From positions 1 through 63,673 of the forward strand of contig JAUVYV010000021.1 in the NCBI GenBank assembly GCA_030602885.1: a stretch of 63,673 bases of DNA. The letters run 5' to 3'. The number at the start of each line of letters is the position of its first letter. Positions within the stretch are counted from its first letter, which is position 1. The notes beneath the pieces are model-generated. The model made no database searches. It was not told where the DNA came from and saw only the letters and a program-made list of their open reading frames with translations. Shown here in pieces: positions 16,467-23,916 of this stretch. Source of the stretch: Phycisphaerales bacterium. GTDB taxonomy: Bacteria; Planctomycetota; Phycisphaerae; Sedimentisphaerales; Anaerobacaceae. The position numbers and the translations under genes were made by a program.

Positions 16467-18389
16467 ATGAGTGAGAATAGAGTCAGTTTGTTCATCTACG
16501 GTTCTCTGCGTGATGCGAAGATTTTCCAGTCCGTATGTGGTCTGAGCTTTACGAAAAAACGGGCTAAGGTTGACGAGCAGACGCTCCTTGCTGAAGCGGC
16601 CCTGCTGCCGGGCTATCGAAAAATAAGCCCCGACAAGGTTTATTTCTACGCCTTTCCCCTGCCTTCTTCAAAGATAGAAGGCTACGTCGTCCACAACGTT
16701 CCTGATTCGGCCATGGCTGAAATCGACAGATACGAAGGAAAAAGATACGAGCGTGAAACCGTCCGAGTCAACACGGCAACGGGCCCGGTCGAAACACAGG
16801 CATATCTTACAACCCACGAGTCTATGAAAAAGCAGTTCGGCGACAGATTCCACGTAAACCTTATACACGAACTGTGGCTGCGCAAACGTATCGAAAAGTT
16901 TTTTAAGAAACGTACGAGACCCGGCGACAAGACATTCGACGCGGAACTCGAGCGACGCGCCGACAGAGAGCTTCTTGGCACGACCGAACGTGACCTGGTG
17001 ATGAGCCATTACGGAAGTGACGCCGTCAGCGATTACTACCTTCAGCATGAGCTTGACCGGCCTCGACCGAGCATAAAATACCTGTACGGCGACCATCTCG
17101 CCGAACGATATATCGAAAACTACGTCTCACTGGTAATAAGGCAGGTCCTGCTCAATCAGCTCGACGAACAAATTCAGAACCGATATCGCTTTGAGCTTGA
17201 GCACATGCAGACGTCCGAGAGGTATTTCAAGCGGTCTGTCAGTCTGCTCGCGTCCATGGAGATCATAAACGAAAATGCCCCGACCGTTGAATTGATTGTA
17301 CGAAAGGGCATGCAGACAATGCCCCACGAAACACACGACCTCATCGATTACGTCAAGTACGCCGTCCGTGCCGCAAGGAATTTCTTCGACCCGCGTATCG
17401 TGGAGGACCACCTGGACCATATCCGGTCAAACCTTCACCCGGGCCTCGTACCACTCGGCTGTGAAATCGAGCTGAGCAACCTCGGCGCCGCCGCCGTCCG
17501 GCCTGAGTCGGTTGTTCCGGAGAAGACAGATCCCGTCTATGACGGCTTCAGGTACTTCCATGACTTCCAGCTCGACGTTCTATCGTGGAAACTCGGCGGC
17601 TACATAGACGACCACTCCGGCTCTATCAGCAACGAACGACGCACCGGTTTCCTTGAACTTGCGCCAGGGAGACTCAACATCTCCGGCGAGCTGTCCAGGT
17701 CCGCTACCGCCGACCCCTGGCTGCTGAACCGGCTCATACAGGAAGTCACCGCCTTCTATGACGTTAAGCCGCACAGTCTGCATCTGTCATTTCAGTTGAG
17801 GAGAAATCAAAGAGGCAAACAAAAGGTCCTTCCTCTCGGTTTTGTCAAATGCCTGCTCGCTCTCGGCGGTGGCCCGGAGCTGAAGGTAACCGGCGTAAGG
17901 GTCTCACGCCTCGGTCACCACGAAATCATAAGAGATGAATATGGCGAAGAGCTCGTCTTTGCCCGTACAAACGAACGAAGATGGTATCTGGGCCGCGACG
18001 AAATTGCCGACAAAGCACCAGCTCAGGCAACTGCTTGCGTCCAGCAATATAAATTCATTCGTCTCGACAGGCGGGCCAGCTACGAGCCGTTAATAATGTG
18101 TCTTAAAGGTCTCCAGCTCGGCTACAACCCGGGCGACTATCTGACTGCCGCACAGCTTAGAGCCAGCAAAAAGTTCAGCGAGGACTATGACCAGTTGAAG
18201 AGATGGGCCGATGACCCAACCAAAATCAGCCCACAGAGAATCAGCAGATTCTTAAGTGTCGTGCGCTATGGCCTGCTGAATGAGGGATACCACCGCCCCG
18301 TACACACCTTGCATTATATCGATTGGGCGCTAAGCGCGGTCAATGTTCAACTGCGAATGTTCAACGAGCAGCTCAAGGAAGAATCCTGA
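16467..18389 (+). CDS. Fusion of gamma-glutamylcyclotransferase-like and amidoligase-like domains
   Basis: 640 residues in one frame. Residues about 6-115 are an AIG2/GGCT domain: FIYGSLRD replaces the usual F.YGTLR substrate loop, and AEIDRYEGKRYER matches the D..EG..Y.R signature. A long helical linker (about 120-335) follows. Residues about 345-480 resemble the GCS/amidoligase fold: LGCEIEL near the start, then DDHSGSI...GFLELAPG, then HSLHLSFQL, in the order of G.E.E, D.S...E..P and H.H in Amidoligase_2 proteins. A helical tail closes it. Known GGCT enzymes cyclise gamma-glutamyl amines to release 5-oxoproline, and amidoligases form amide bonds with ATP. A fusion could make and trim a gamma-glutamyl-type adduct. 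Neighbouring GT2, WaaP-like and GT9 genes suggest an envelope substrate. The first domain call is firm, the second is an inference. Confidence 0.65.
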   Translation: MSENRVSLFIYGSLRDAKIFQSVCGLSFTKKRAKVDEQTLLAEAALLPGYRKISPDKVYFYAFPLPSSKIEGYVVHNVPDSAMAEIDRYEGKRYERETVRVNTATGPVETQAYLTTHESMKKQFGDRFHVNLIHELWLRKRIEKFFKKRTRPGDKTFDAELERRADRELLGTTERDLVMSHYGSDAVSDYYLQHELDRPRPSIKYLYGDHLAERYIENYVSLVIRQVLLNQLDEQIQNRYRFELEHMQTSERYFKRSVSLLASMEIINENAPTVELIVRKGMQTMPHETHDLIDYVKYAVRAARNFFDPRIVEDHLDHIRSNLHPGLVPLGCEIELSNLGAAAVRPESVVPEKTDPVYDGFRYFHDFQLDVLSWKLGGYIDDHSGSISNERRTGFLELAPGRLNISGELSRSATADPWLLNRLIQEVTAFYDVKPHSLHLSFQLRRNQRGKQKVLPLGFVKCLLALGGGPELKVTGVRVSRLGHHEIIRDEYGEELVFARTNERRWYLGRDEIADKAPAQATACVQQYKFIRLDRRASYEPLIMCLKGLQLGYNPGDYLTAAQLRASKKFSEDYDQLKRWADDPTKISPQRISRFLSVVRYGLLNEGYHRPVHTLHYIDWALSAVNVQLRMFNEQLKEES

Positions 18390-18448
18390 CGCCGGCGCCG
18401 ATTGCCCGGCTCTAAATGGCGCCAATTCTCGCCCCTCCGCCTTTTGAT

Positions 18449-18477
18449 TTTACCTTTCGCCTCTCTTTGCTTACAAT
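18449..18477 (+). promoter_or_regulatory. Promoter giving a near-leaderless transcript
   Basis: TTTACC (18449-18454), a 17-base spacer and TACAAT (18472-18477). The predicted transcription start (about 18484) is only two or three bases before the ATG at 18487, and there is no ribosome-binding site. Confidence 0.45.
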
Positions 18478-18486
18478 ACATCGCCT

Positions 18487-19389
18487 ATGGATTGTGAGCG
18501 GCTAAAAAGGTCTGCGAATGTTGAGACCGCACGGCTGAAACTTCTGCGTGGATGGAAGGCCACGGTGGTGCTCTCAGGTTTGTCGGACACGACTTTCTCC
18601 GCCGATGAGTGGGGCAACTGCCTGGCCAGACCCGAATCCATAGCCGAAGACTATGAGCAAATCCTAAAACAACAGGACCAAAACCTCGTCGTCGTCAAAT
18701 TCCTGACTCTTGCCGGCCGAGACATTAAGGTCGTAATAAAGCGCCACTATCCAAATCTCACGCTCCGTTCCTTTTTCCGCTCATTTCGTCCCGGCAGGGC
18801 GCTGCGCAACTTCAACACCGCTGTTGAGCTGCTCCGCTGCGCCGTCCCCGTCGCAATACCACTCGCAGCCATCGAGCAAAAGCGATTCGGCCGCTCGATT
18901 CAAAGTATTTACGTCACTGAATATATCGAAAACGGCGACCACCTTCACCACTTCCTCGCTCAGCTCCCTGCCGCTGTCTCCACAGAAGCGTTCAAGCTCA
19001 AAAAACAACTCTGCGTCCGCATCGCACAAGTCCTCGCCGCACTCCACCGGGCCGGCTATTGGCACCGCGACGCAAAGGCAACCAATTTCATCGTCTCCAA
19101 AGATGCTTTCGGACGGTACCGTCTGCTGATGACGGATATGGACGGAATAAAACCGTATCGTTTTCGAAAAAGGTACCGTCAACTGCGAGCATTTTGGCAC
19201 CTCGCCGCCTCACTCATGAACCTGCACAATGTCACTCGAACAGACTGCCTGCGGACCTTCACGGCTTACTGTAAGCTTCTCTGCATCAGTGCTCGGCAAA
19301 GGCGCGACCTCTTTCGCCGGATTGCAGCAGAAGCCGACGCCAAGTACGCACGCTCGCTGCGAAATTCTGCTGCACAAAAACAGAGATGA
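18487..19389 (+). CDS. Lipopolysaccharide kinase (Kdo/WaaP family)-like protein
   Basis: 300 residues with a small-molecule/lipid kinase fold related to WaaP and KdkA, which phosphorylate heptose or Kdo in the LPS core at the inner membrane. Visible: VVVKFL...VVIKRHY as the ATP-lysine region, ALHRAGYWHRDAKATNFIV as the catalytic loop (HRD.K..N pattern), and LLMTDMDGIKPYRF as the metal-binding DFD/DMD segment. Many basic residues in the C-terminal half fit a membrane-surface enzyme. It overlaps the next gene (GT9) by 4 bases, so the two are translationally coupled and probably act on the same core oligosaccharide. The N-terminal 60 residues are less conserved. Confidence 0.8.
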   Translation: MDCERLKRSANVETARLKLLRGWKATVVLSGLSDTTFSADEWGNCLARPESIAEDYEQILKQQDQNLVVVKFLTLAGRDIKVVIKRHYPNLTLRSFFRSFRPGRALRNFNTAVELLRCAVPVAIPLAAIEQKRFGRSIQSIYVTEYIENGDHLHHFLAQLPAAVSTEAFKLKKQLCVRIAQVLAALHRAGYWHRDAKATNFIVSKDAFGRYRLLMTDMDGIKPYRFRKRYRQLRAFWHLAASLMNLHNVTRTDCLRTFTAYCKLLCISARQRRDLFRRIAAEADAKYARSLRNSAAQKQR

Positions 19390-20447
19390 CCGAAGAATTG
19401 AAAAACTTGCTTGTTATCAAGCCAAGCGCCCTCGGGGACATCGTGCTCGCCCTGCCCACTCTGGCCGCCCTGCGAACCAGCCTGCCGAGCGCAAAAATCT
19501 CCTGGCTCGTCCGCACCGAATTCGCTGCTCTTCTCGAAAACCATCCTCACCTCGACGAAATTATCCTGTTCGACCGTAAACTCTTAGGCCGTGCCTGGCG
19601 CGACCCAAAGGCATTTAGTGCCTTATCCACGCTCATCCGCCGGCTTCGCGACAGCCGTTTTGACGCCGTGTTCGACCTCCAAGGACTTTTCAGGACCGCC
19701 TGCCTCGCCTGGCTCTCGCGCTGCCCAAAGCGCTTCGGCATGGCAGAGGCCAGAGAGTTCGGCCATCTCTTCTACAACCACAAAGTTGCGCAGGACGCCG
19801 CCTGCATCCACCTCGTCGATTACTATCTCAAAATCGCCGAAGCTGCCGGCGTTTCTAAAACCGATGTCCAATTCGTTTTCCCGGAAGATGCCTCCGCCGC
19901 CGAGTCGGTTGAAAACCTCCTCCGAGAACACAATATCCCCATCGACAACTACGTCGTTCTTGTCCCCGGCTCGGCCCGGGAAAATAAACGCTGGCCGGTC
20001 GAGCGCTTCGCCTGTCTCGCCGACAATATCGCCTCGAATTTTGCGTGCTCAATCGTCATCGTCGGCTCATGCTCTGAAAAAGGACTTGCAGAAAGACTAA
20101 AAGCCCTCACCAAGACGGCAGTTACAAATCTCGCCAGCCGAACCTCCATTGCCGATCTTGTACCTCTGCTGAAATCCGCCCGGCTTGTAGTCGGCAACGA
20201 TACGGGGCCGGGCCATATCGCCGCCGCACTCGGCGTCCCCATAGTCCTGATTTTCGGCCCAACAAACCCGTCGAGAGTTGCTCCTTACGGCAGGGGCCAA
20301 TGCGTCGTCGCTATCGACCCTTTCACCAGGGGCCTAAAGCCCGACAGTTGCGACCCAAAACACAACATCAAGAATATCACCGTTGATATGGTCTTCGAAA
20401 AGGTCGCTTCCCAGCTCAAAGGTGGCAGTGCAGCAGCCCATCACTGA
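19386..20447 (+). CDS. Family 9 glycosyltransferase (heptosyltransferase-like)
   Basis: 353 residues with the GT-B layout of WaaC/WaaF/WaaQ heptosyltransferases, which extend the inner core of LPS from ADP-heptose at the cytoplasmic face. Seen: LLVIKPSALGDIVLALPTLAALR at the N-terminus with the conserved D after the first strand, VLVPGSARENKRWPVERFA at the start of the second half, and VGNDTGPGHIAAALGVPIVLIFGPT, the ADP-binding signature with the conserved D-T-G-P-H. The ATG at 19386 overlaps the WaaP-like stop. At its 3' end it collides tail-to-tail with ileS, overlapping by 7 bases. Which sugar it transfers cannot be told. Confidence 0.88.
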   Translation: MTEELKNLLVIKPSALGDIVLALPTLAALRTSLPSAKISWLVRTEFAALLENHPHLDEIILFDRKLLGRAWRDPKAFSALSTLIRRLRDSRFDAVFDLQGLFRTACLAWLSRCPKRFGMAEAREFGHLFYNHKVAQDAACIHLVDYYLKIAEAAGVSKTDVQFVFPEDASAAESVENLLREHNIPIDNYVVLVPGSARENKRWPVERFACLADNIASNFACSIVIVGSCSEKGLAERLKALTKTAVTNLASRTSIADLVPLLKSARLVVGNDTGPGHIAAALGVPIVLIFGPTNPSRVAPYGRGQCVVAIDPFTRGLKPDSCDPKHNIKNITVDMVFEKVASQLKGGSAAAHH

Positions 20448-23293
20448 CTCGACTGCCTGACTGTCTCGGCACATCTGGCGCAGATGTCGGGGTGTTCGCC
20501 GTCGGCACCGACGGTCGGGGAGTAGTTCCAGCACCGCTGACACTTCTGATGGGTGCTTTTCTCTGCTATCACCACCGTCTCACCTGCGTCCTTCTCGAGC
20601 TTTACCTCACTGACAATACACAGCGCAACAAACTGCTCAAGCCCGAACCCCTCCAGCAGCTTCGCCGTTTCCTCGGCGCACCTGATGGTGACAGTCGCCT
20701 CCTGATTGCTGGCGATTGTCTTGTCCTGCCTCAGTCCCTCGAGGCCCCGCAGGACCTCGTCGCGCAGGGACATGATCTTATCCCACTTTTGGTCTTCGGC
20801 TTTGTAGTCAATCGAGTCATCGACCCTGGGCATCTCGGCCAGGTGGACGCTATCGAGGTCCTGCGACTTGAACTTCATTGCCGACCAGGCCTCCTCGGCC
20901 GTATGAACTAAAATCGGTGCCAATATCCGAACAAGCGTATCCAAGATTCTCTGCATCGCCGTCTGACAGCTCCGTCGGCTCATGCTCGGCGCACCGTCGC
21001 AGTACAACCGGTCCTTCAAAATGTCCATATAGATGTTGCTCATCTGGACCGTGGAGAAGTTGTAAATCAGCGAAAATACCCGATGGAACACAAAATTCTC
21101 GTATGCGTCGCCTGTCTGGACAATCAGCTTTTGAAGCTGCTGCACCGCCCAGCGGTCAATCTCGAACATGTCACTGTAAGCAACGCCGTCCTTCGCCGGG
21201 TCGAAGTCGTAGAGGTTGCCTAAGAGGAACCGCAGAGTGTTTCTAATCTTGCGATACGCATCCTGCGTCCGCCCGATAAGCTCATCGTTGCACCGGATAT
21301 CCTCCTGATAATTCACACTGGCCACCCACAGCCGCAGAATATCCGCACCGTACCTGCCCACCTCTTCCTGTGCGTTGACATAGTTACCCAATGACTTCGA
21401 CTGCTTTATTCCCTTCTCATCGACGGTAAAGCCGTGCGTCAGCACCGCCTTGAACGGCGCCTTGCCCGCCACACCAAGCGCCGGCAGCAGTGACAACTGA
21501 AACCAGCCGCGATGCTGGTCCGAACCTTCGAGGTACAAATCCACGGGCACAGGCCAGCCGGCCTTTTGTGCGACGCTGTACCAGCTACACCCCGACTCGA
21601 ACCAGACGTCGAAAATATTCTCTTCCTTCTTCAAATCGTTGAAAGTGAATCCTTCGGGCAAGCTGAAGTCGTCCCCTAAGATTTCCTTCGGCGAATCGGT
21701 GAACCAACTGTCCGAGCCCTTCCGTCCGATGTGTCTTGAAACTGCAAGTACGGATTCCTTCGTCAGCAGTGTTTGTCCCTTGCCGTTGACAAATACCGGA
21801 ATCGGCAGTCCCCAGCTCCTCTGCCTGCTGATGCACCAGTCGGGCCGCGATTCGAGCATGCCCTCGATCCGCTTCTGTCCCCACGCGGGTATCCACTGCA
21901 CGTCTTTGACGCTTTGCAGCGCCATATCGCGCAGACTCTTGCCGACCTCCGGCATCTCTTTGTCAACGCTCACGAACCACTGCTCGGTCGCGCGAAAGAT
22001 GACGGGTATCTTGCTTCGCCAGCAGTGCGGATAGCTGTGCATCAGCTTCTCCTGCTTAACAAGCCACCCTTTGGTCTCAAGGTGGTCGATGATTTCCTGG
22101 TCGACCTCGAGGACTTTTTTACCTCGCAGCCACTCCGGAACCGTCTCGTCATAGCAGCCGTCGTCGCCCACCGGTGAATAAATCGCCAAGTCGTATTGCT
22201 GGCCCGTCATATAGTCCTCGACGCCGTGCCCCGGCGCCGTATGCACTAATCCCGTTCCGTCCTCGGTCGTGACATACTGCGCGCAAACCACCATATACGC
22301 ATCCTTGTCCGTCGGATTCTTCTCAATATACGGATGCACATACCGCAGCCCTTCAAGATGTTGACCTCTAATTGGCTTGCCAGTCCTGTACTCTCCCTCT
22401 TTCAGACCGGCAGCGGCAACGACCGCCTCCAGCCGGTCCGTGCCGACAATCGACACCACCTTTTTGCCGTCCTTGTTATATCGCAGGCTTACGTACTCCA
22501 GAACCGGATGGACCGCAATGGCCAAGTTCGCGGCGAGCGTCCAGGGAGTCGTTGTCCATATCATAAAATGTACATTCGTGTCCCCATCCTCGGCAAGGCC
22601 CAGCTCTTTGAGCTTTCCCACCGACTCGGCTGCGACGGGAAAATTGACATAGATGCTCGGTGACTCGATGTCTTTGTATTCGAGCTCGGCCTCGGCCAAG
22701 GCCGTCTCACAGCCGACCGACCAGTGGATGGGCTTTAGCTGCTTGCGTACCAGCCCCTTGCCGACCAATTCGGCGAAGACCTCTAAGATACCGGCTTCGT
22801 ATTGCGGCTTGAATGTCAGGTATGGATTGGCGAAATCACCGAATATTCCAAGCTGCTGAAACTGTTTGCTCTGAATCCTGATGTACTTGCTCGCGTATTT
22901 GTGGCAGAGCTTGCGAATCTCCGGCTTGCTCATCTCGCGTGCCTTCTCGCCTAATTCCGTCACCACCTTCGACTCAATCGGCAGGCCGTGACAGTCCCAG
23001 CCGGGCACAAACGGCGCATCAAAGCCCGTCATCGTCTTGTATCGCACAACAAAGTCCTTCAGAACCTTGTTGATAACGGTCCCCATGTGAATATCGCCGT
23101 TCGCATAAGGCGGCCCGTCGTGGAGCACGTACAATGGCGAGCCGGCCCCGGCCTCTCTAATCTTAGCGTAGATATCCTGTTTCGCCCACTCTTTTCGCAT
23201 CGGCGGCTCATTCTGCACCAAGTTCGCCTTCATAGAAAAGCTCGTCTTCGGCAGATTCAGTGTATCGCGATATCCCTTCTTCTTATCCGACAT
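20441..23293 (-). CDS. ileS: Isoleucyl-tRNA synthetase
   Basis: A class I aminoacyl-tRNA synthetase of about 950 residues that charges tRNA-Ile. The HIGH-type motif is in HDGPPYANGDIHMG near residue 58. The KMSKS-type motif appears as KQSKS near residue 629 (second residue Gln instead of Met). The editing domain lies between them, and at the C-terminus two Cys pairs (CQRCW...CARC) form the zinc site of bacterial IleRS. I use the ATG at 23293 because AAGGG sits 8 bases before it; an ATG at 23299 and a TTG at 23311 are alternatives. It has its own promoter and no partner genes. No T-box leader is seen. Confidence 0.95.
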   Translation of the reverse strand: MSDKKKGYRDTLNLPKTSFSMKANLVQNEPPMRKEWAKQDIYAKIREAGAGSPLYVLHDGPPYANGDIHMGTVINKVLKDFVVRYKTMTGFDAPFVPGWDCHGLPIESKVVTELGEKAREMSKPEIRKLCHKYASKYIRIQSKQFQQLGIFGDFANPYLTFKPQYEAGILEVFAELVGKGLVRKQLKPIHWSVGCETALAEAELEYKDIESPSIYVNFPVAAESVGKLKELGLAEDGDTNVHFMIWTTTPWTLAANLAIAVHPVLEYVSLRYNKDGKKVVSIVGTDRLEAVVAAAGLKEGEYRTGKPIRGQHLEGLRYVHPYIEKNPTDKDAYMVVCAQYVTTEDGTGLVHTAPGHGVEDYMTGQQYDLAIYSPVGDDGCYDETVPEWLRGKKVLEVDQEIIDHLETKGWLVKQEKLMHSYPHCWRSKIPVIFRATEQWFVSVDKEMPEVGKSLRDMALQSVKDVQWIPAWGQKRIEGMLESRPDWCISRQRSWGLPIPVFVNGKGQTLLTKESVLAVSRHIGRKGSDSWFTDSPKEILGDDFSLPEGFTFNDLKKEENIFDVWFESGCSWYSVAQKAGWPVPVDLYLEGSDQHRGWFQLSLLPALGVAGKAPFKAVLTHGFTVDEKGIKQSKSLGNYVNAQEEVGRYGADILRLWVASVNYQEDIRCNDELIGRTQDAYRKIRNTLRFLLGNLYDFDPAKDGVAYSDMFEIDRWAVQQLQKLIVQTGDAYENFVFHRVFSLIYNFSTVQMSNIYMDILKDRLYCDGAPSMSRRSCQTAMQRILDTLVRILAPILVHTAEEAWSAMKFKSQDLDSVHLAEMPRVDDSIDYKAEDQKWDKIMSLRDEVLRGLEGLRQDKTIASNQEATVTIRCAEETAKLLEGFGLEQFVALCIVSEVKLEKDAGETVVIAEKSTHQKCQRCWNYSPTVGADGEHPDICARCAETVRQSSQ

Positions 23294-23334
23294 CCGCATA
23301 ACCCTTATCAATGTATATCAAGTCAAGTTAGGTA

Positions 23335-23363
23335 ATCCTATGCCCATTCACACAACGTGTCAA
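23335..23363 (-). promoter_or_regulatory. ileS promoter
   Basis: On the minus strand TTGACA (23363-23358), a 17-base spacer and TAGGAT (23340-23335). The transcript would start about 35 bases before the ileS ATG. Confidence 0.65.
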
Positions 23364-23462
23364 CATCGCCCATCTCTGACGGGGTGTGGCAATGACGCAA
23401 AAACACCGTTTTATGTCCATGGACGGTTACAAAAAGAAATTAGAAAAAAAATAAAAAAAGGG

Positions 23463-23490
23463 TTGACAAGGCACAGGATGCCTGTATAAA
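23463..23490 (+). promoter_or_regulatory. Strong promoter of the first giant secreted protein
   Basis: Perfect TTGACA (23463-23468), a 16-base spacer and TATAAA (23485-23490). No other plus-strand gene intervenes, so the transcript would carry a leader of about 420 bases before the ATG at 23917. Confidence 0.7.
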
Positions 23491-23826
23491 AGGCCACAGC
23501 AATTTGAAAGAGGAGTCGCACCCGGTTTTCTTACCCGGTCGACCTTAACGAACATTCACAGCGCGCTCAAGAGAGCCGTTGGGCGGGGTATTTGTGAATT
23601 CCTCATGGAGGTGGAATATGAGCCATGAAGGAAAGGGTAGATGGCGAAGCCGGTTGGGTGGTACGCCTGCACTATCGCCGCCTGGCGACGCAGCTCGGGC
23701 AATCATTTCTCGATTTTCAGCGCTTCAATCGCCGCCGTTGACAATTACACGCTTAGTGCGTGATAAAAATAAGGGGCCGTGTATAAGTTCTGTAAAGATT
23801 TGATATACCGGTGAAAGGAGGTGAGA
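23491..23826 (+). other. Long 5' leader with a possible 61-codon small ORF
   Basis: After the promoter comes a leader with several short hairpin-capable GC segments. An ATG at 23618, preceded by GGAGGTGGAAT, opens a frame of 61 codons to TGA at 23801-23803 (MSHEGKGRWRSRLGG..., basic, no recognisable domain). It may be a translated small protein or a leader peptide. I could not match the leader to a riboswitch class. Then AAAGGAGGTGA follows at 23814-23824. Confidence 0.35.
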
Positions 23827-23844
23827 ATGACAGGAGAGGAGTAA
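23814..23844 (+). promoter_or_regulatory. Perfect Shine-Dalgarno followed by a 5-codon mini-ORF
   Basis: AAAGGAGGTGA (23814-23824) is complementary to the full anti-SD end of 16S rRNA. Five bases after its GGAGG an ATG at 23827 opens ATG-ACA-GGA-GAG-GAG-TAA (MTGEE). The stop is followed at once by TTG 23845, in frame with the giant protein. A similar 11-base SD plus mini-ORF lies upstream of the next giant gene. Confidence 0.5.
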
Positions 23845-23916
23845 TTGAAGCGCACAGTTATGTGGTTCAATCTTGAAACAAAGTATTTTCTAAATTATTG
23901 TGGGAGGAAAAGAACA

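Noticed and set aside
23540-23720. Possible c-di-GMP or other riboswitch in the leader of the first giant gene
   Set aside because: I could not align the conserved GEMM core or any other class I know. It is kept only as an unassigned leader.
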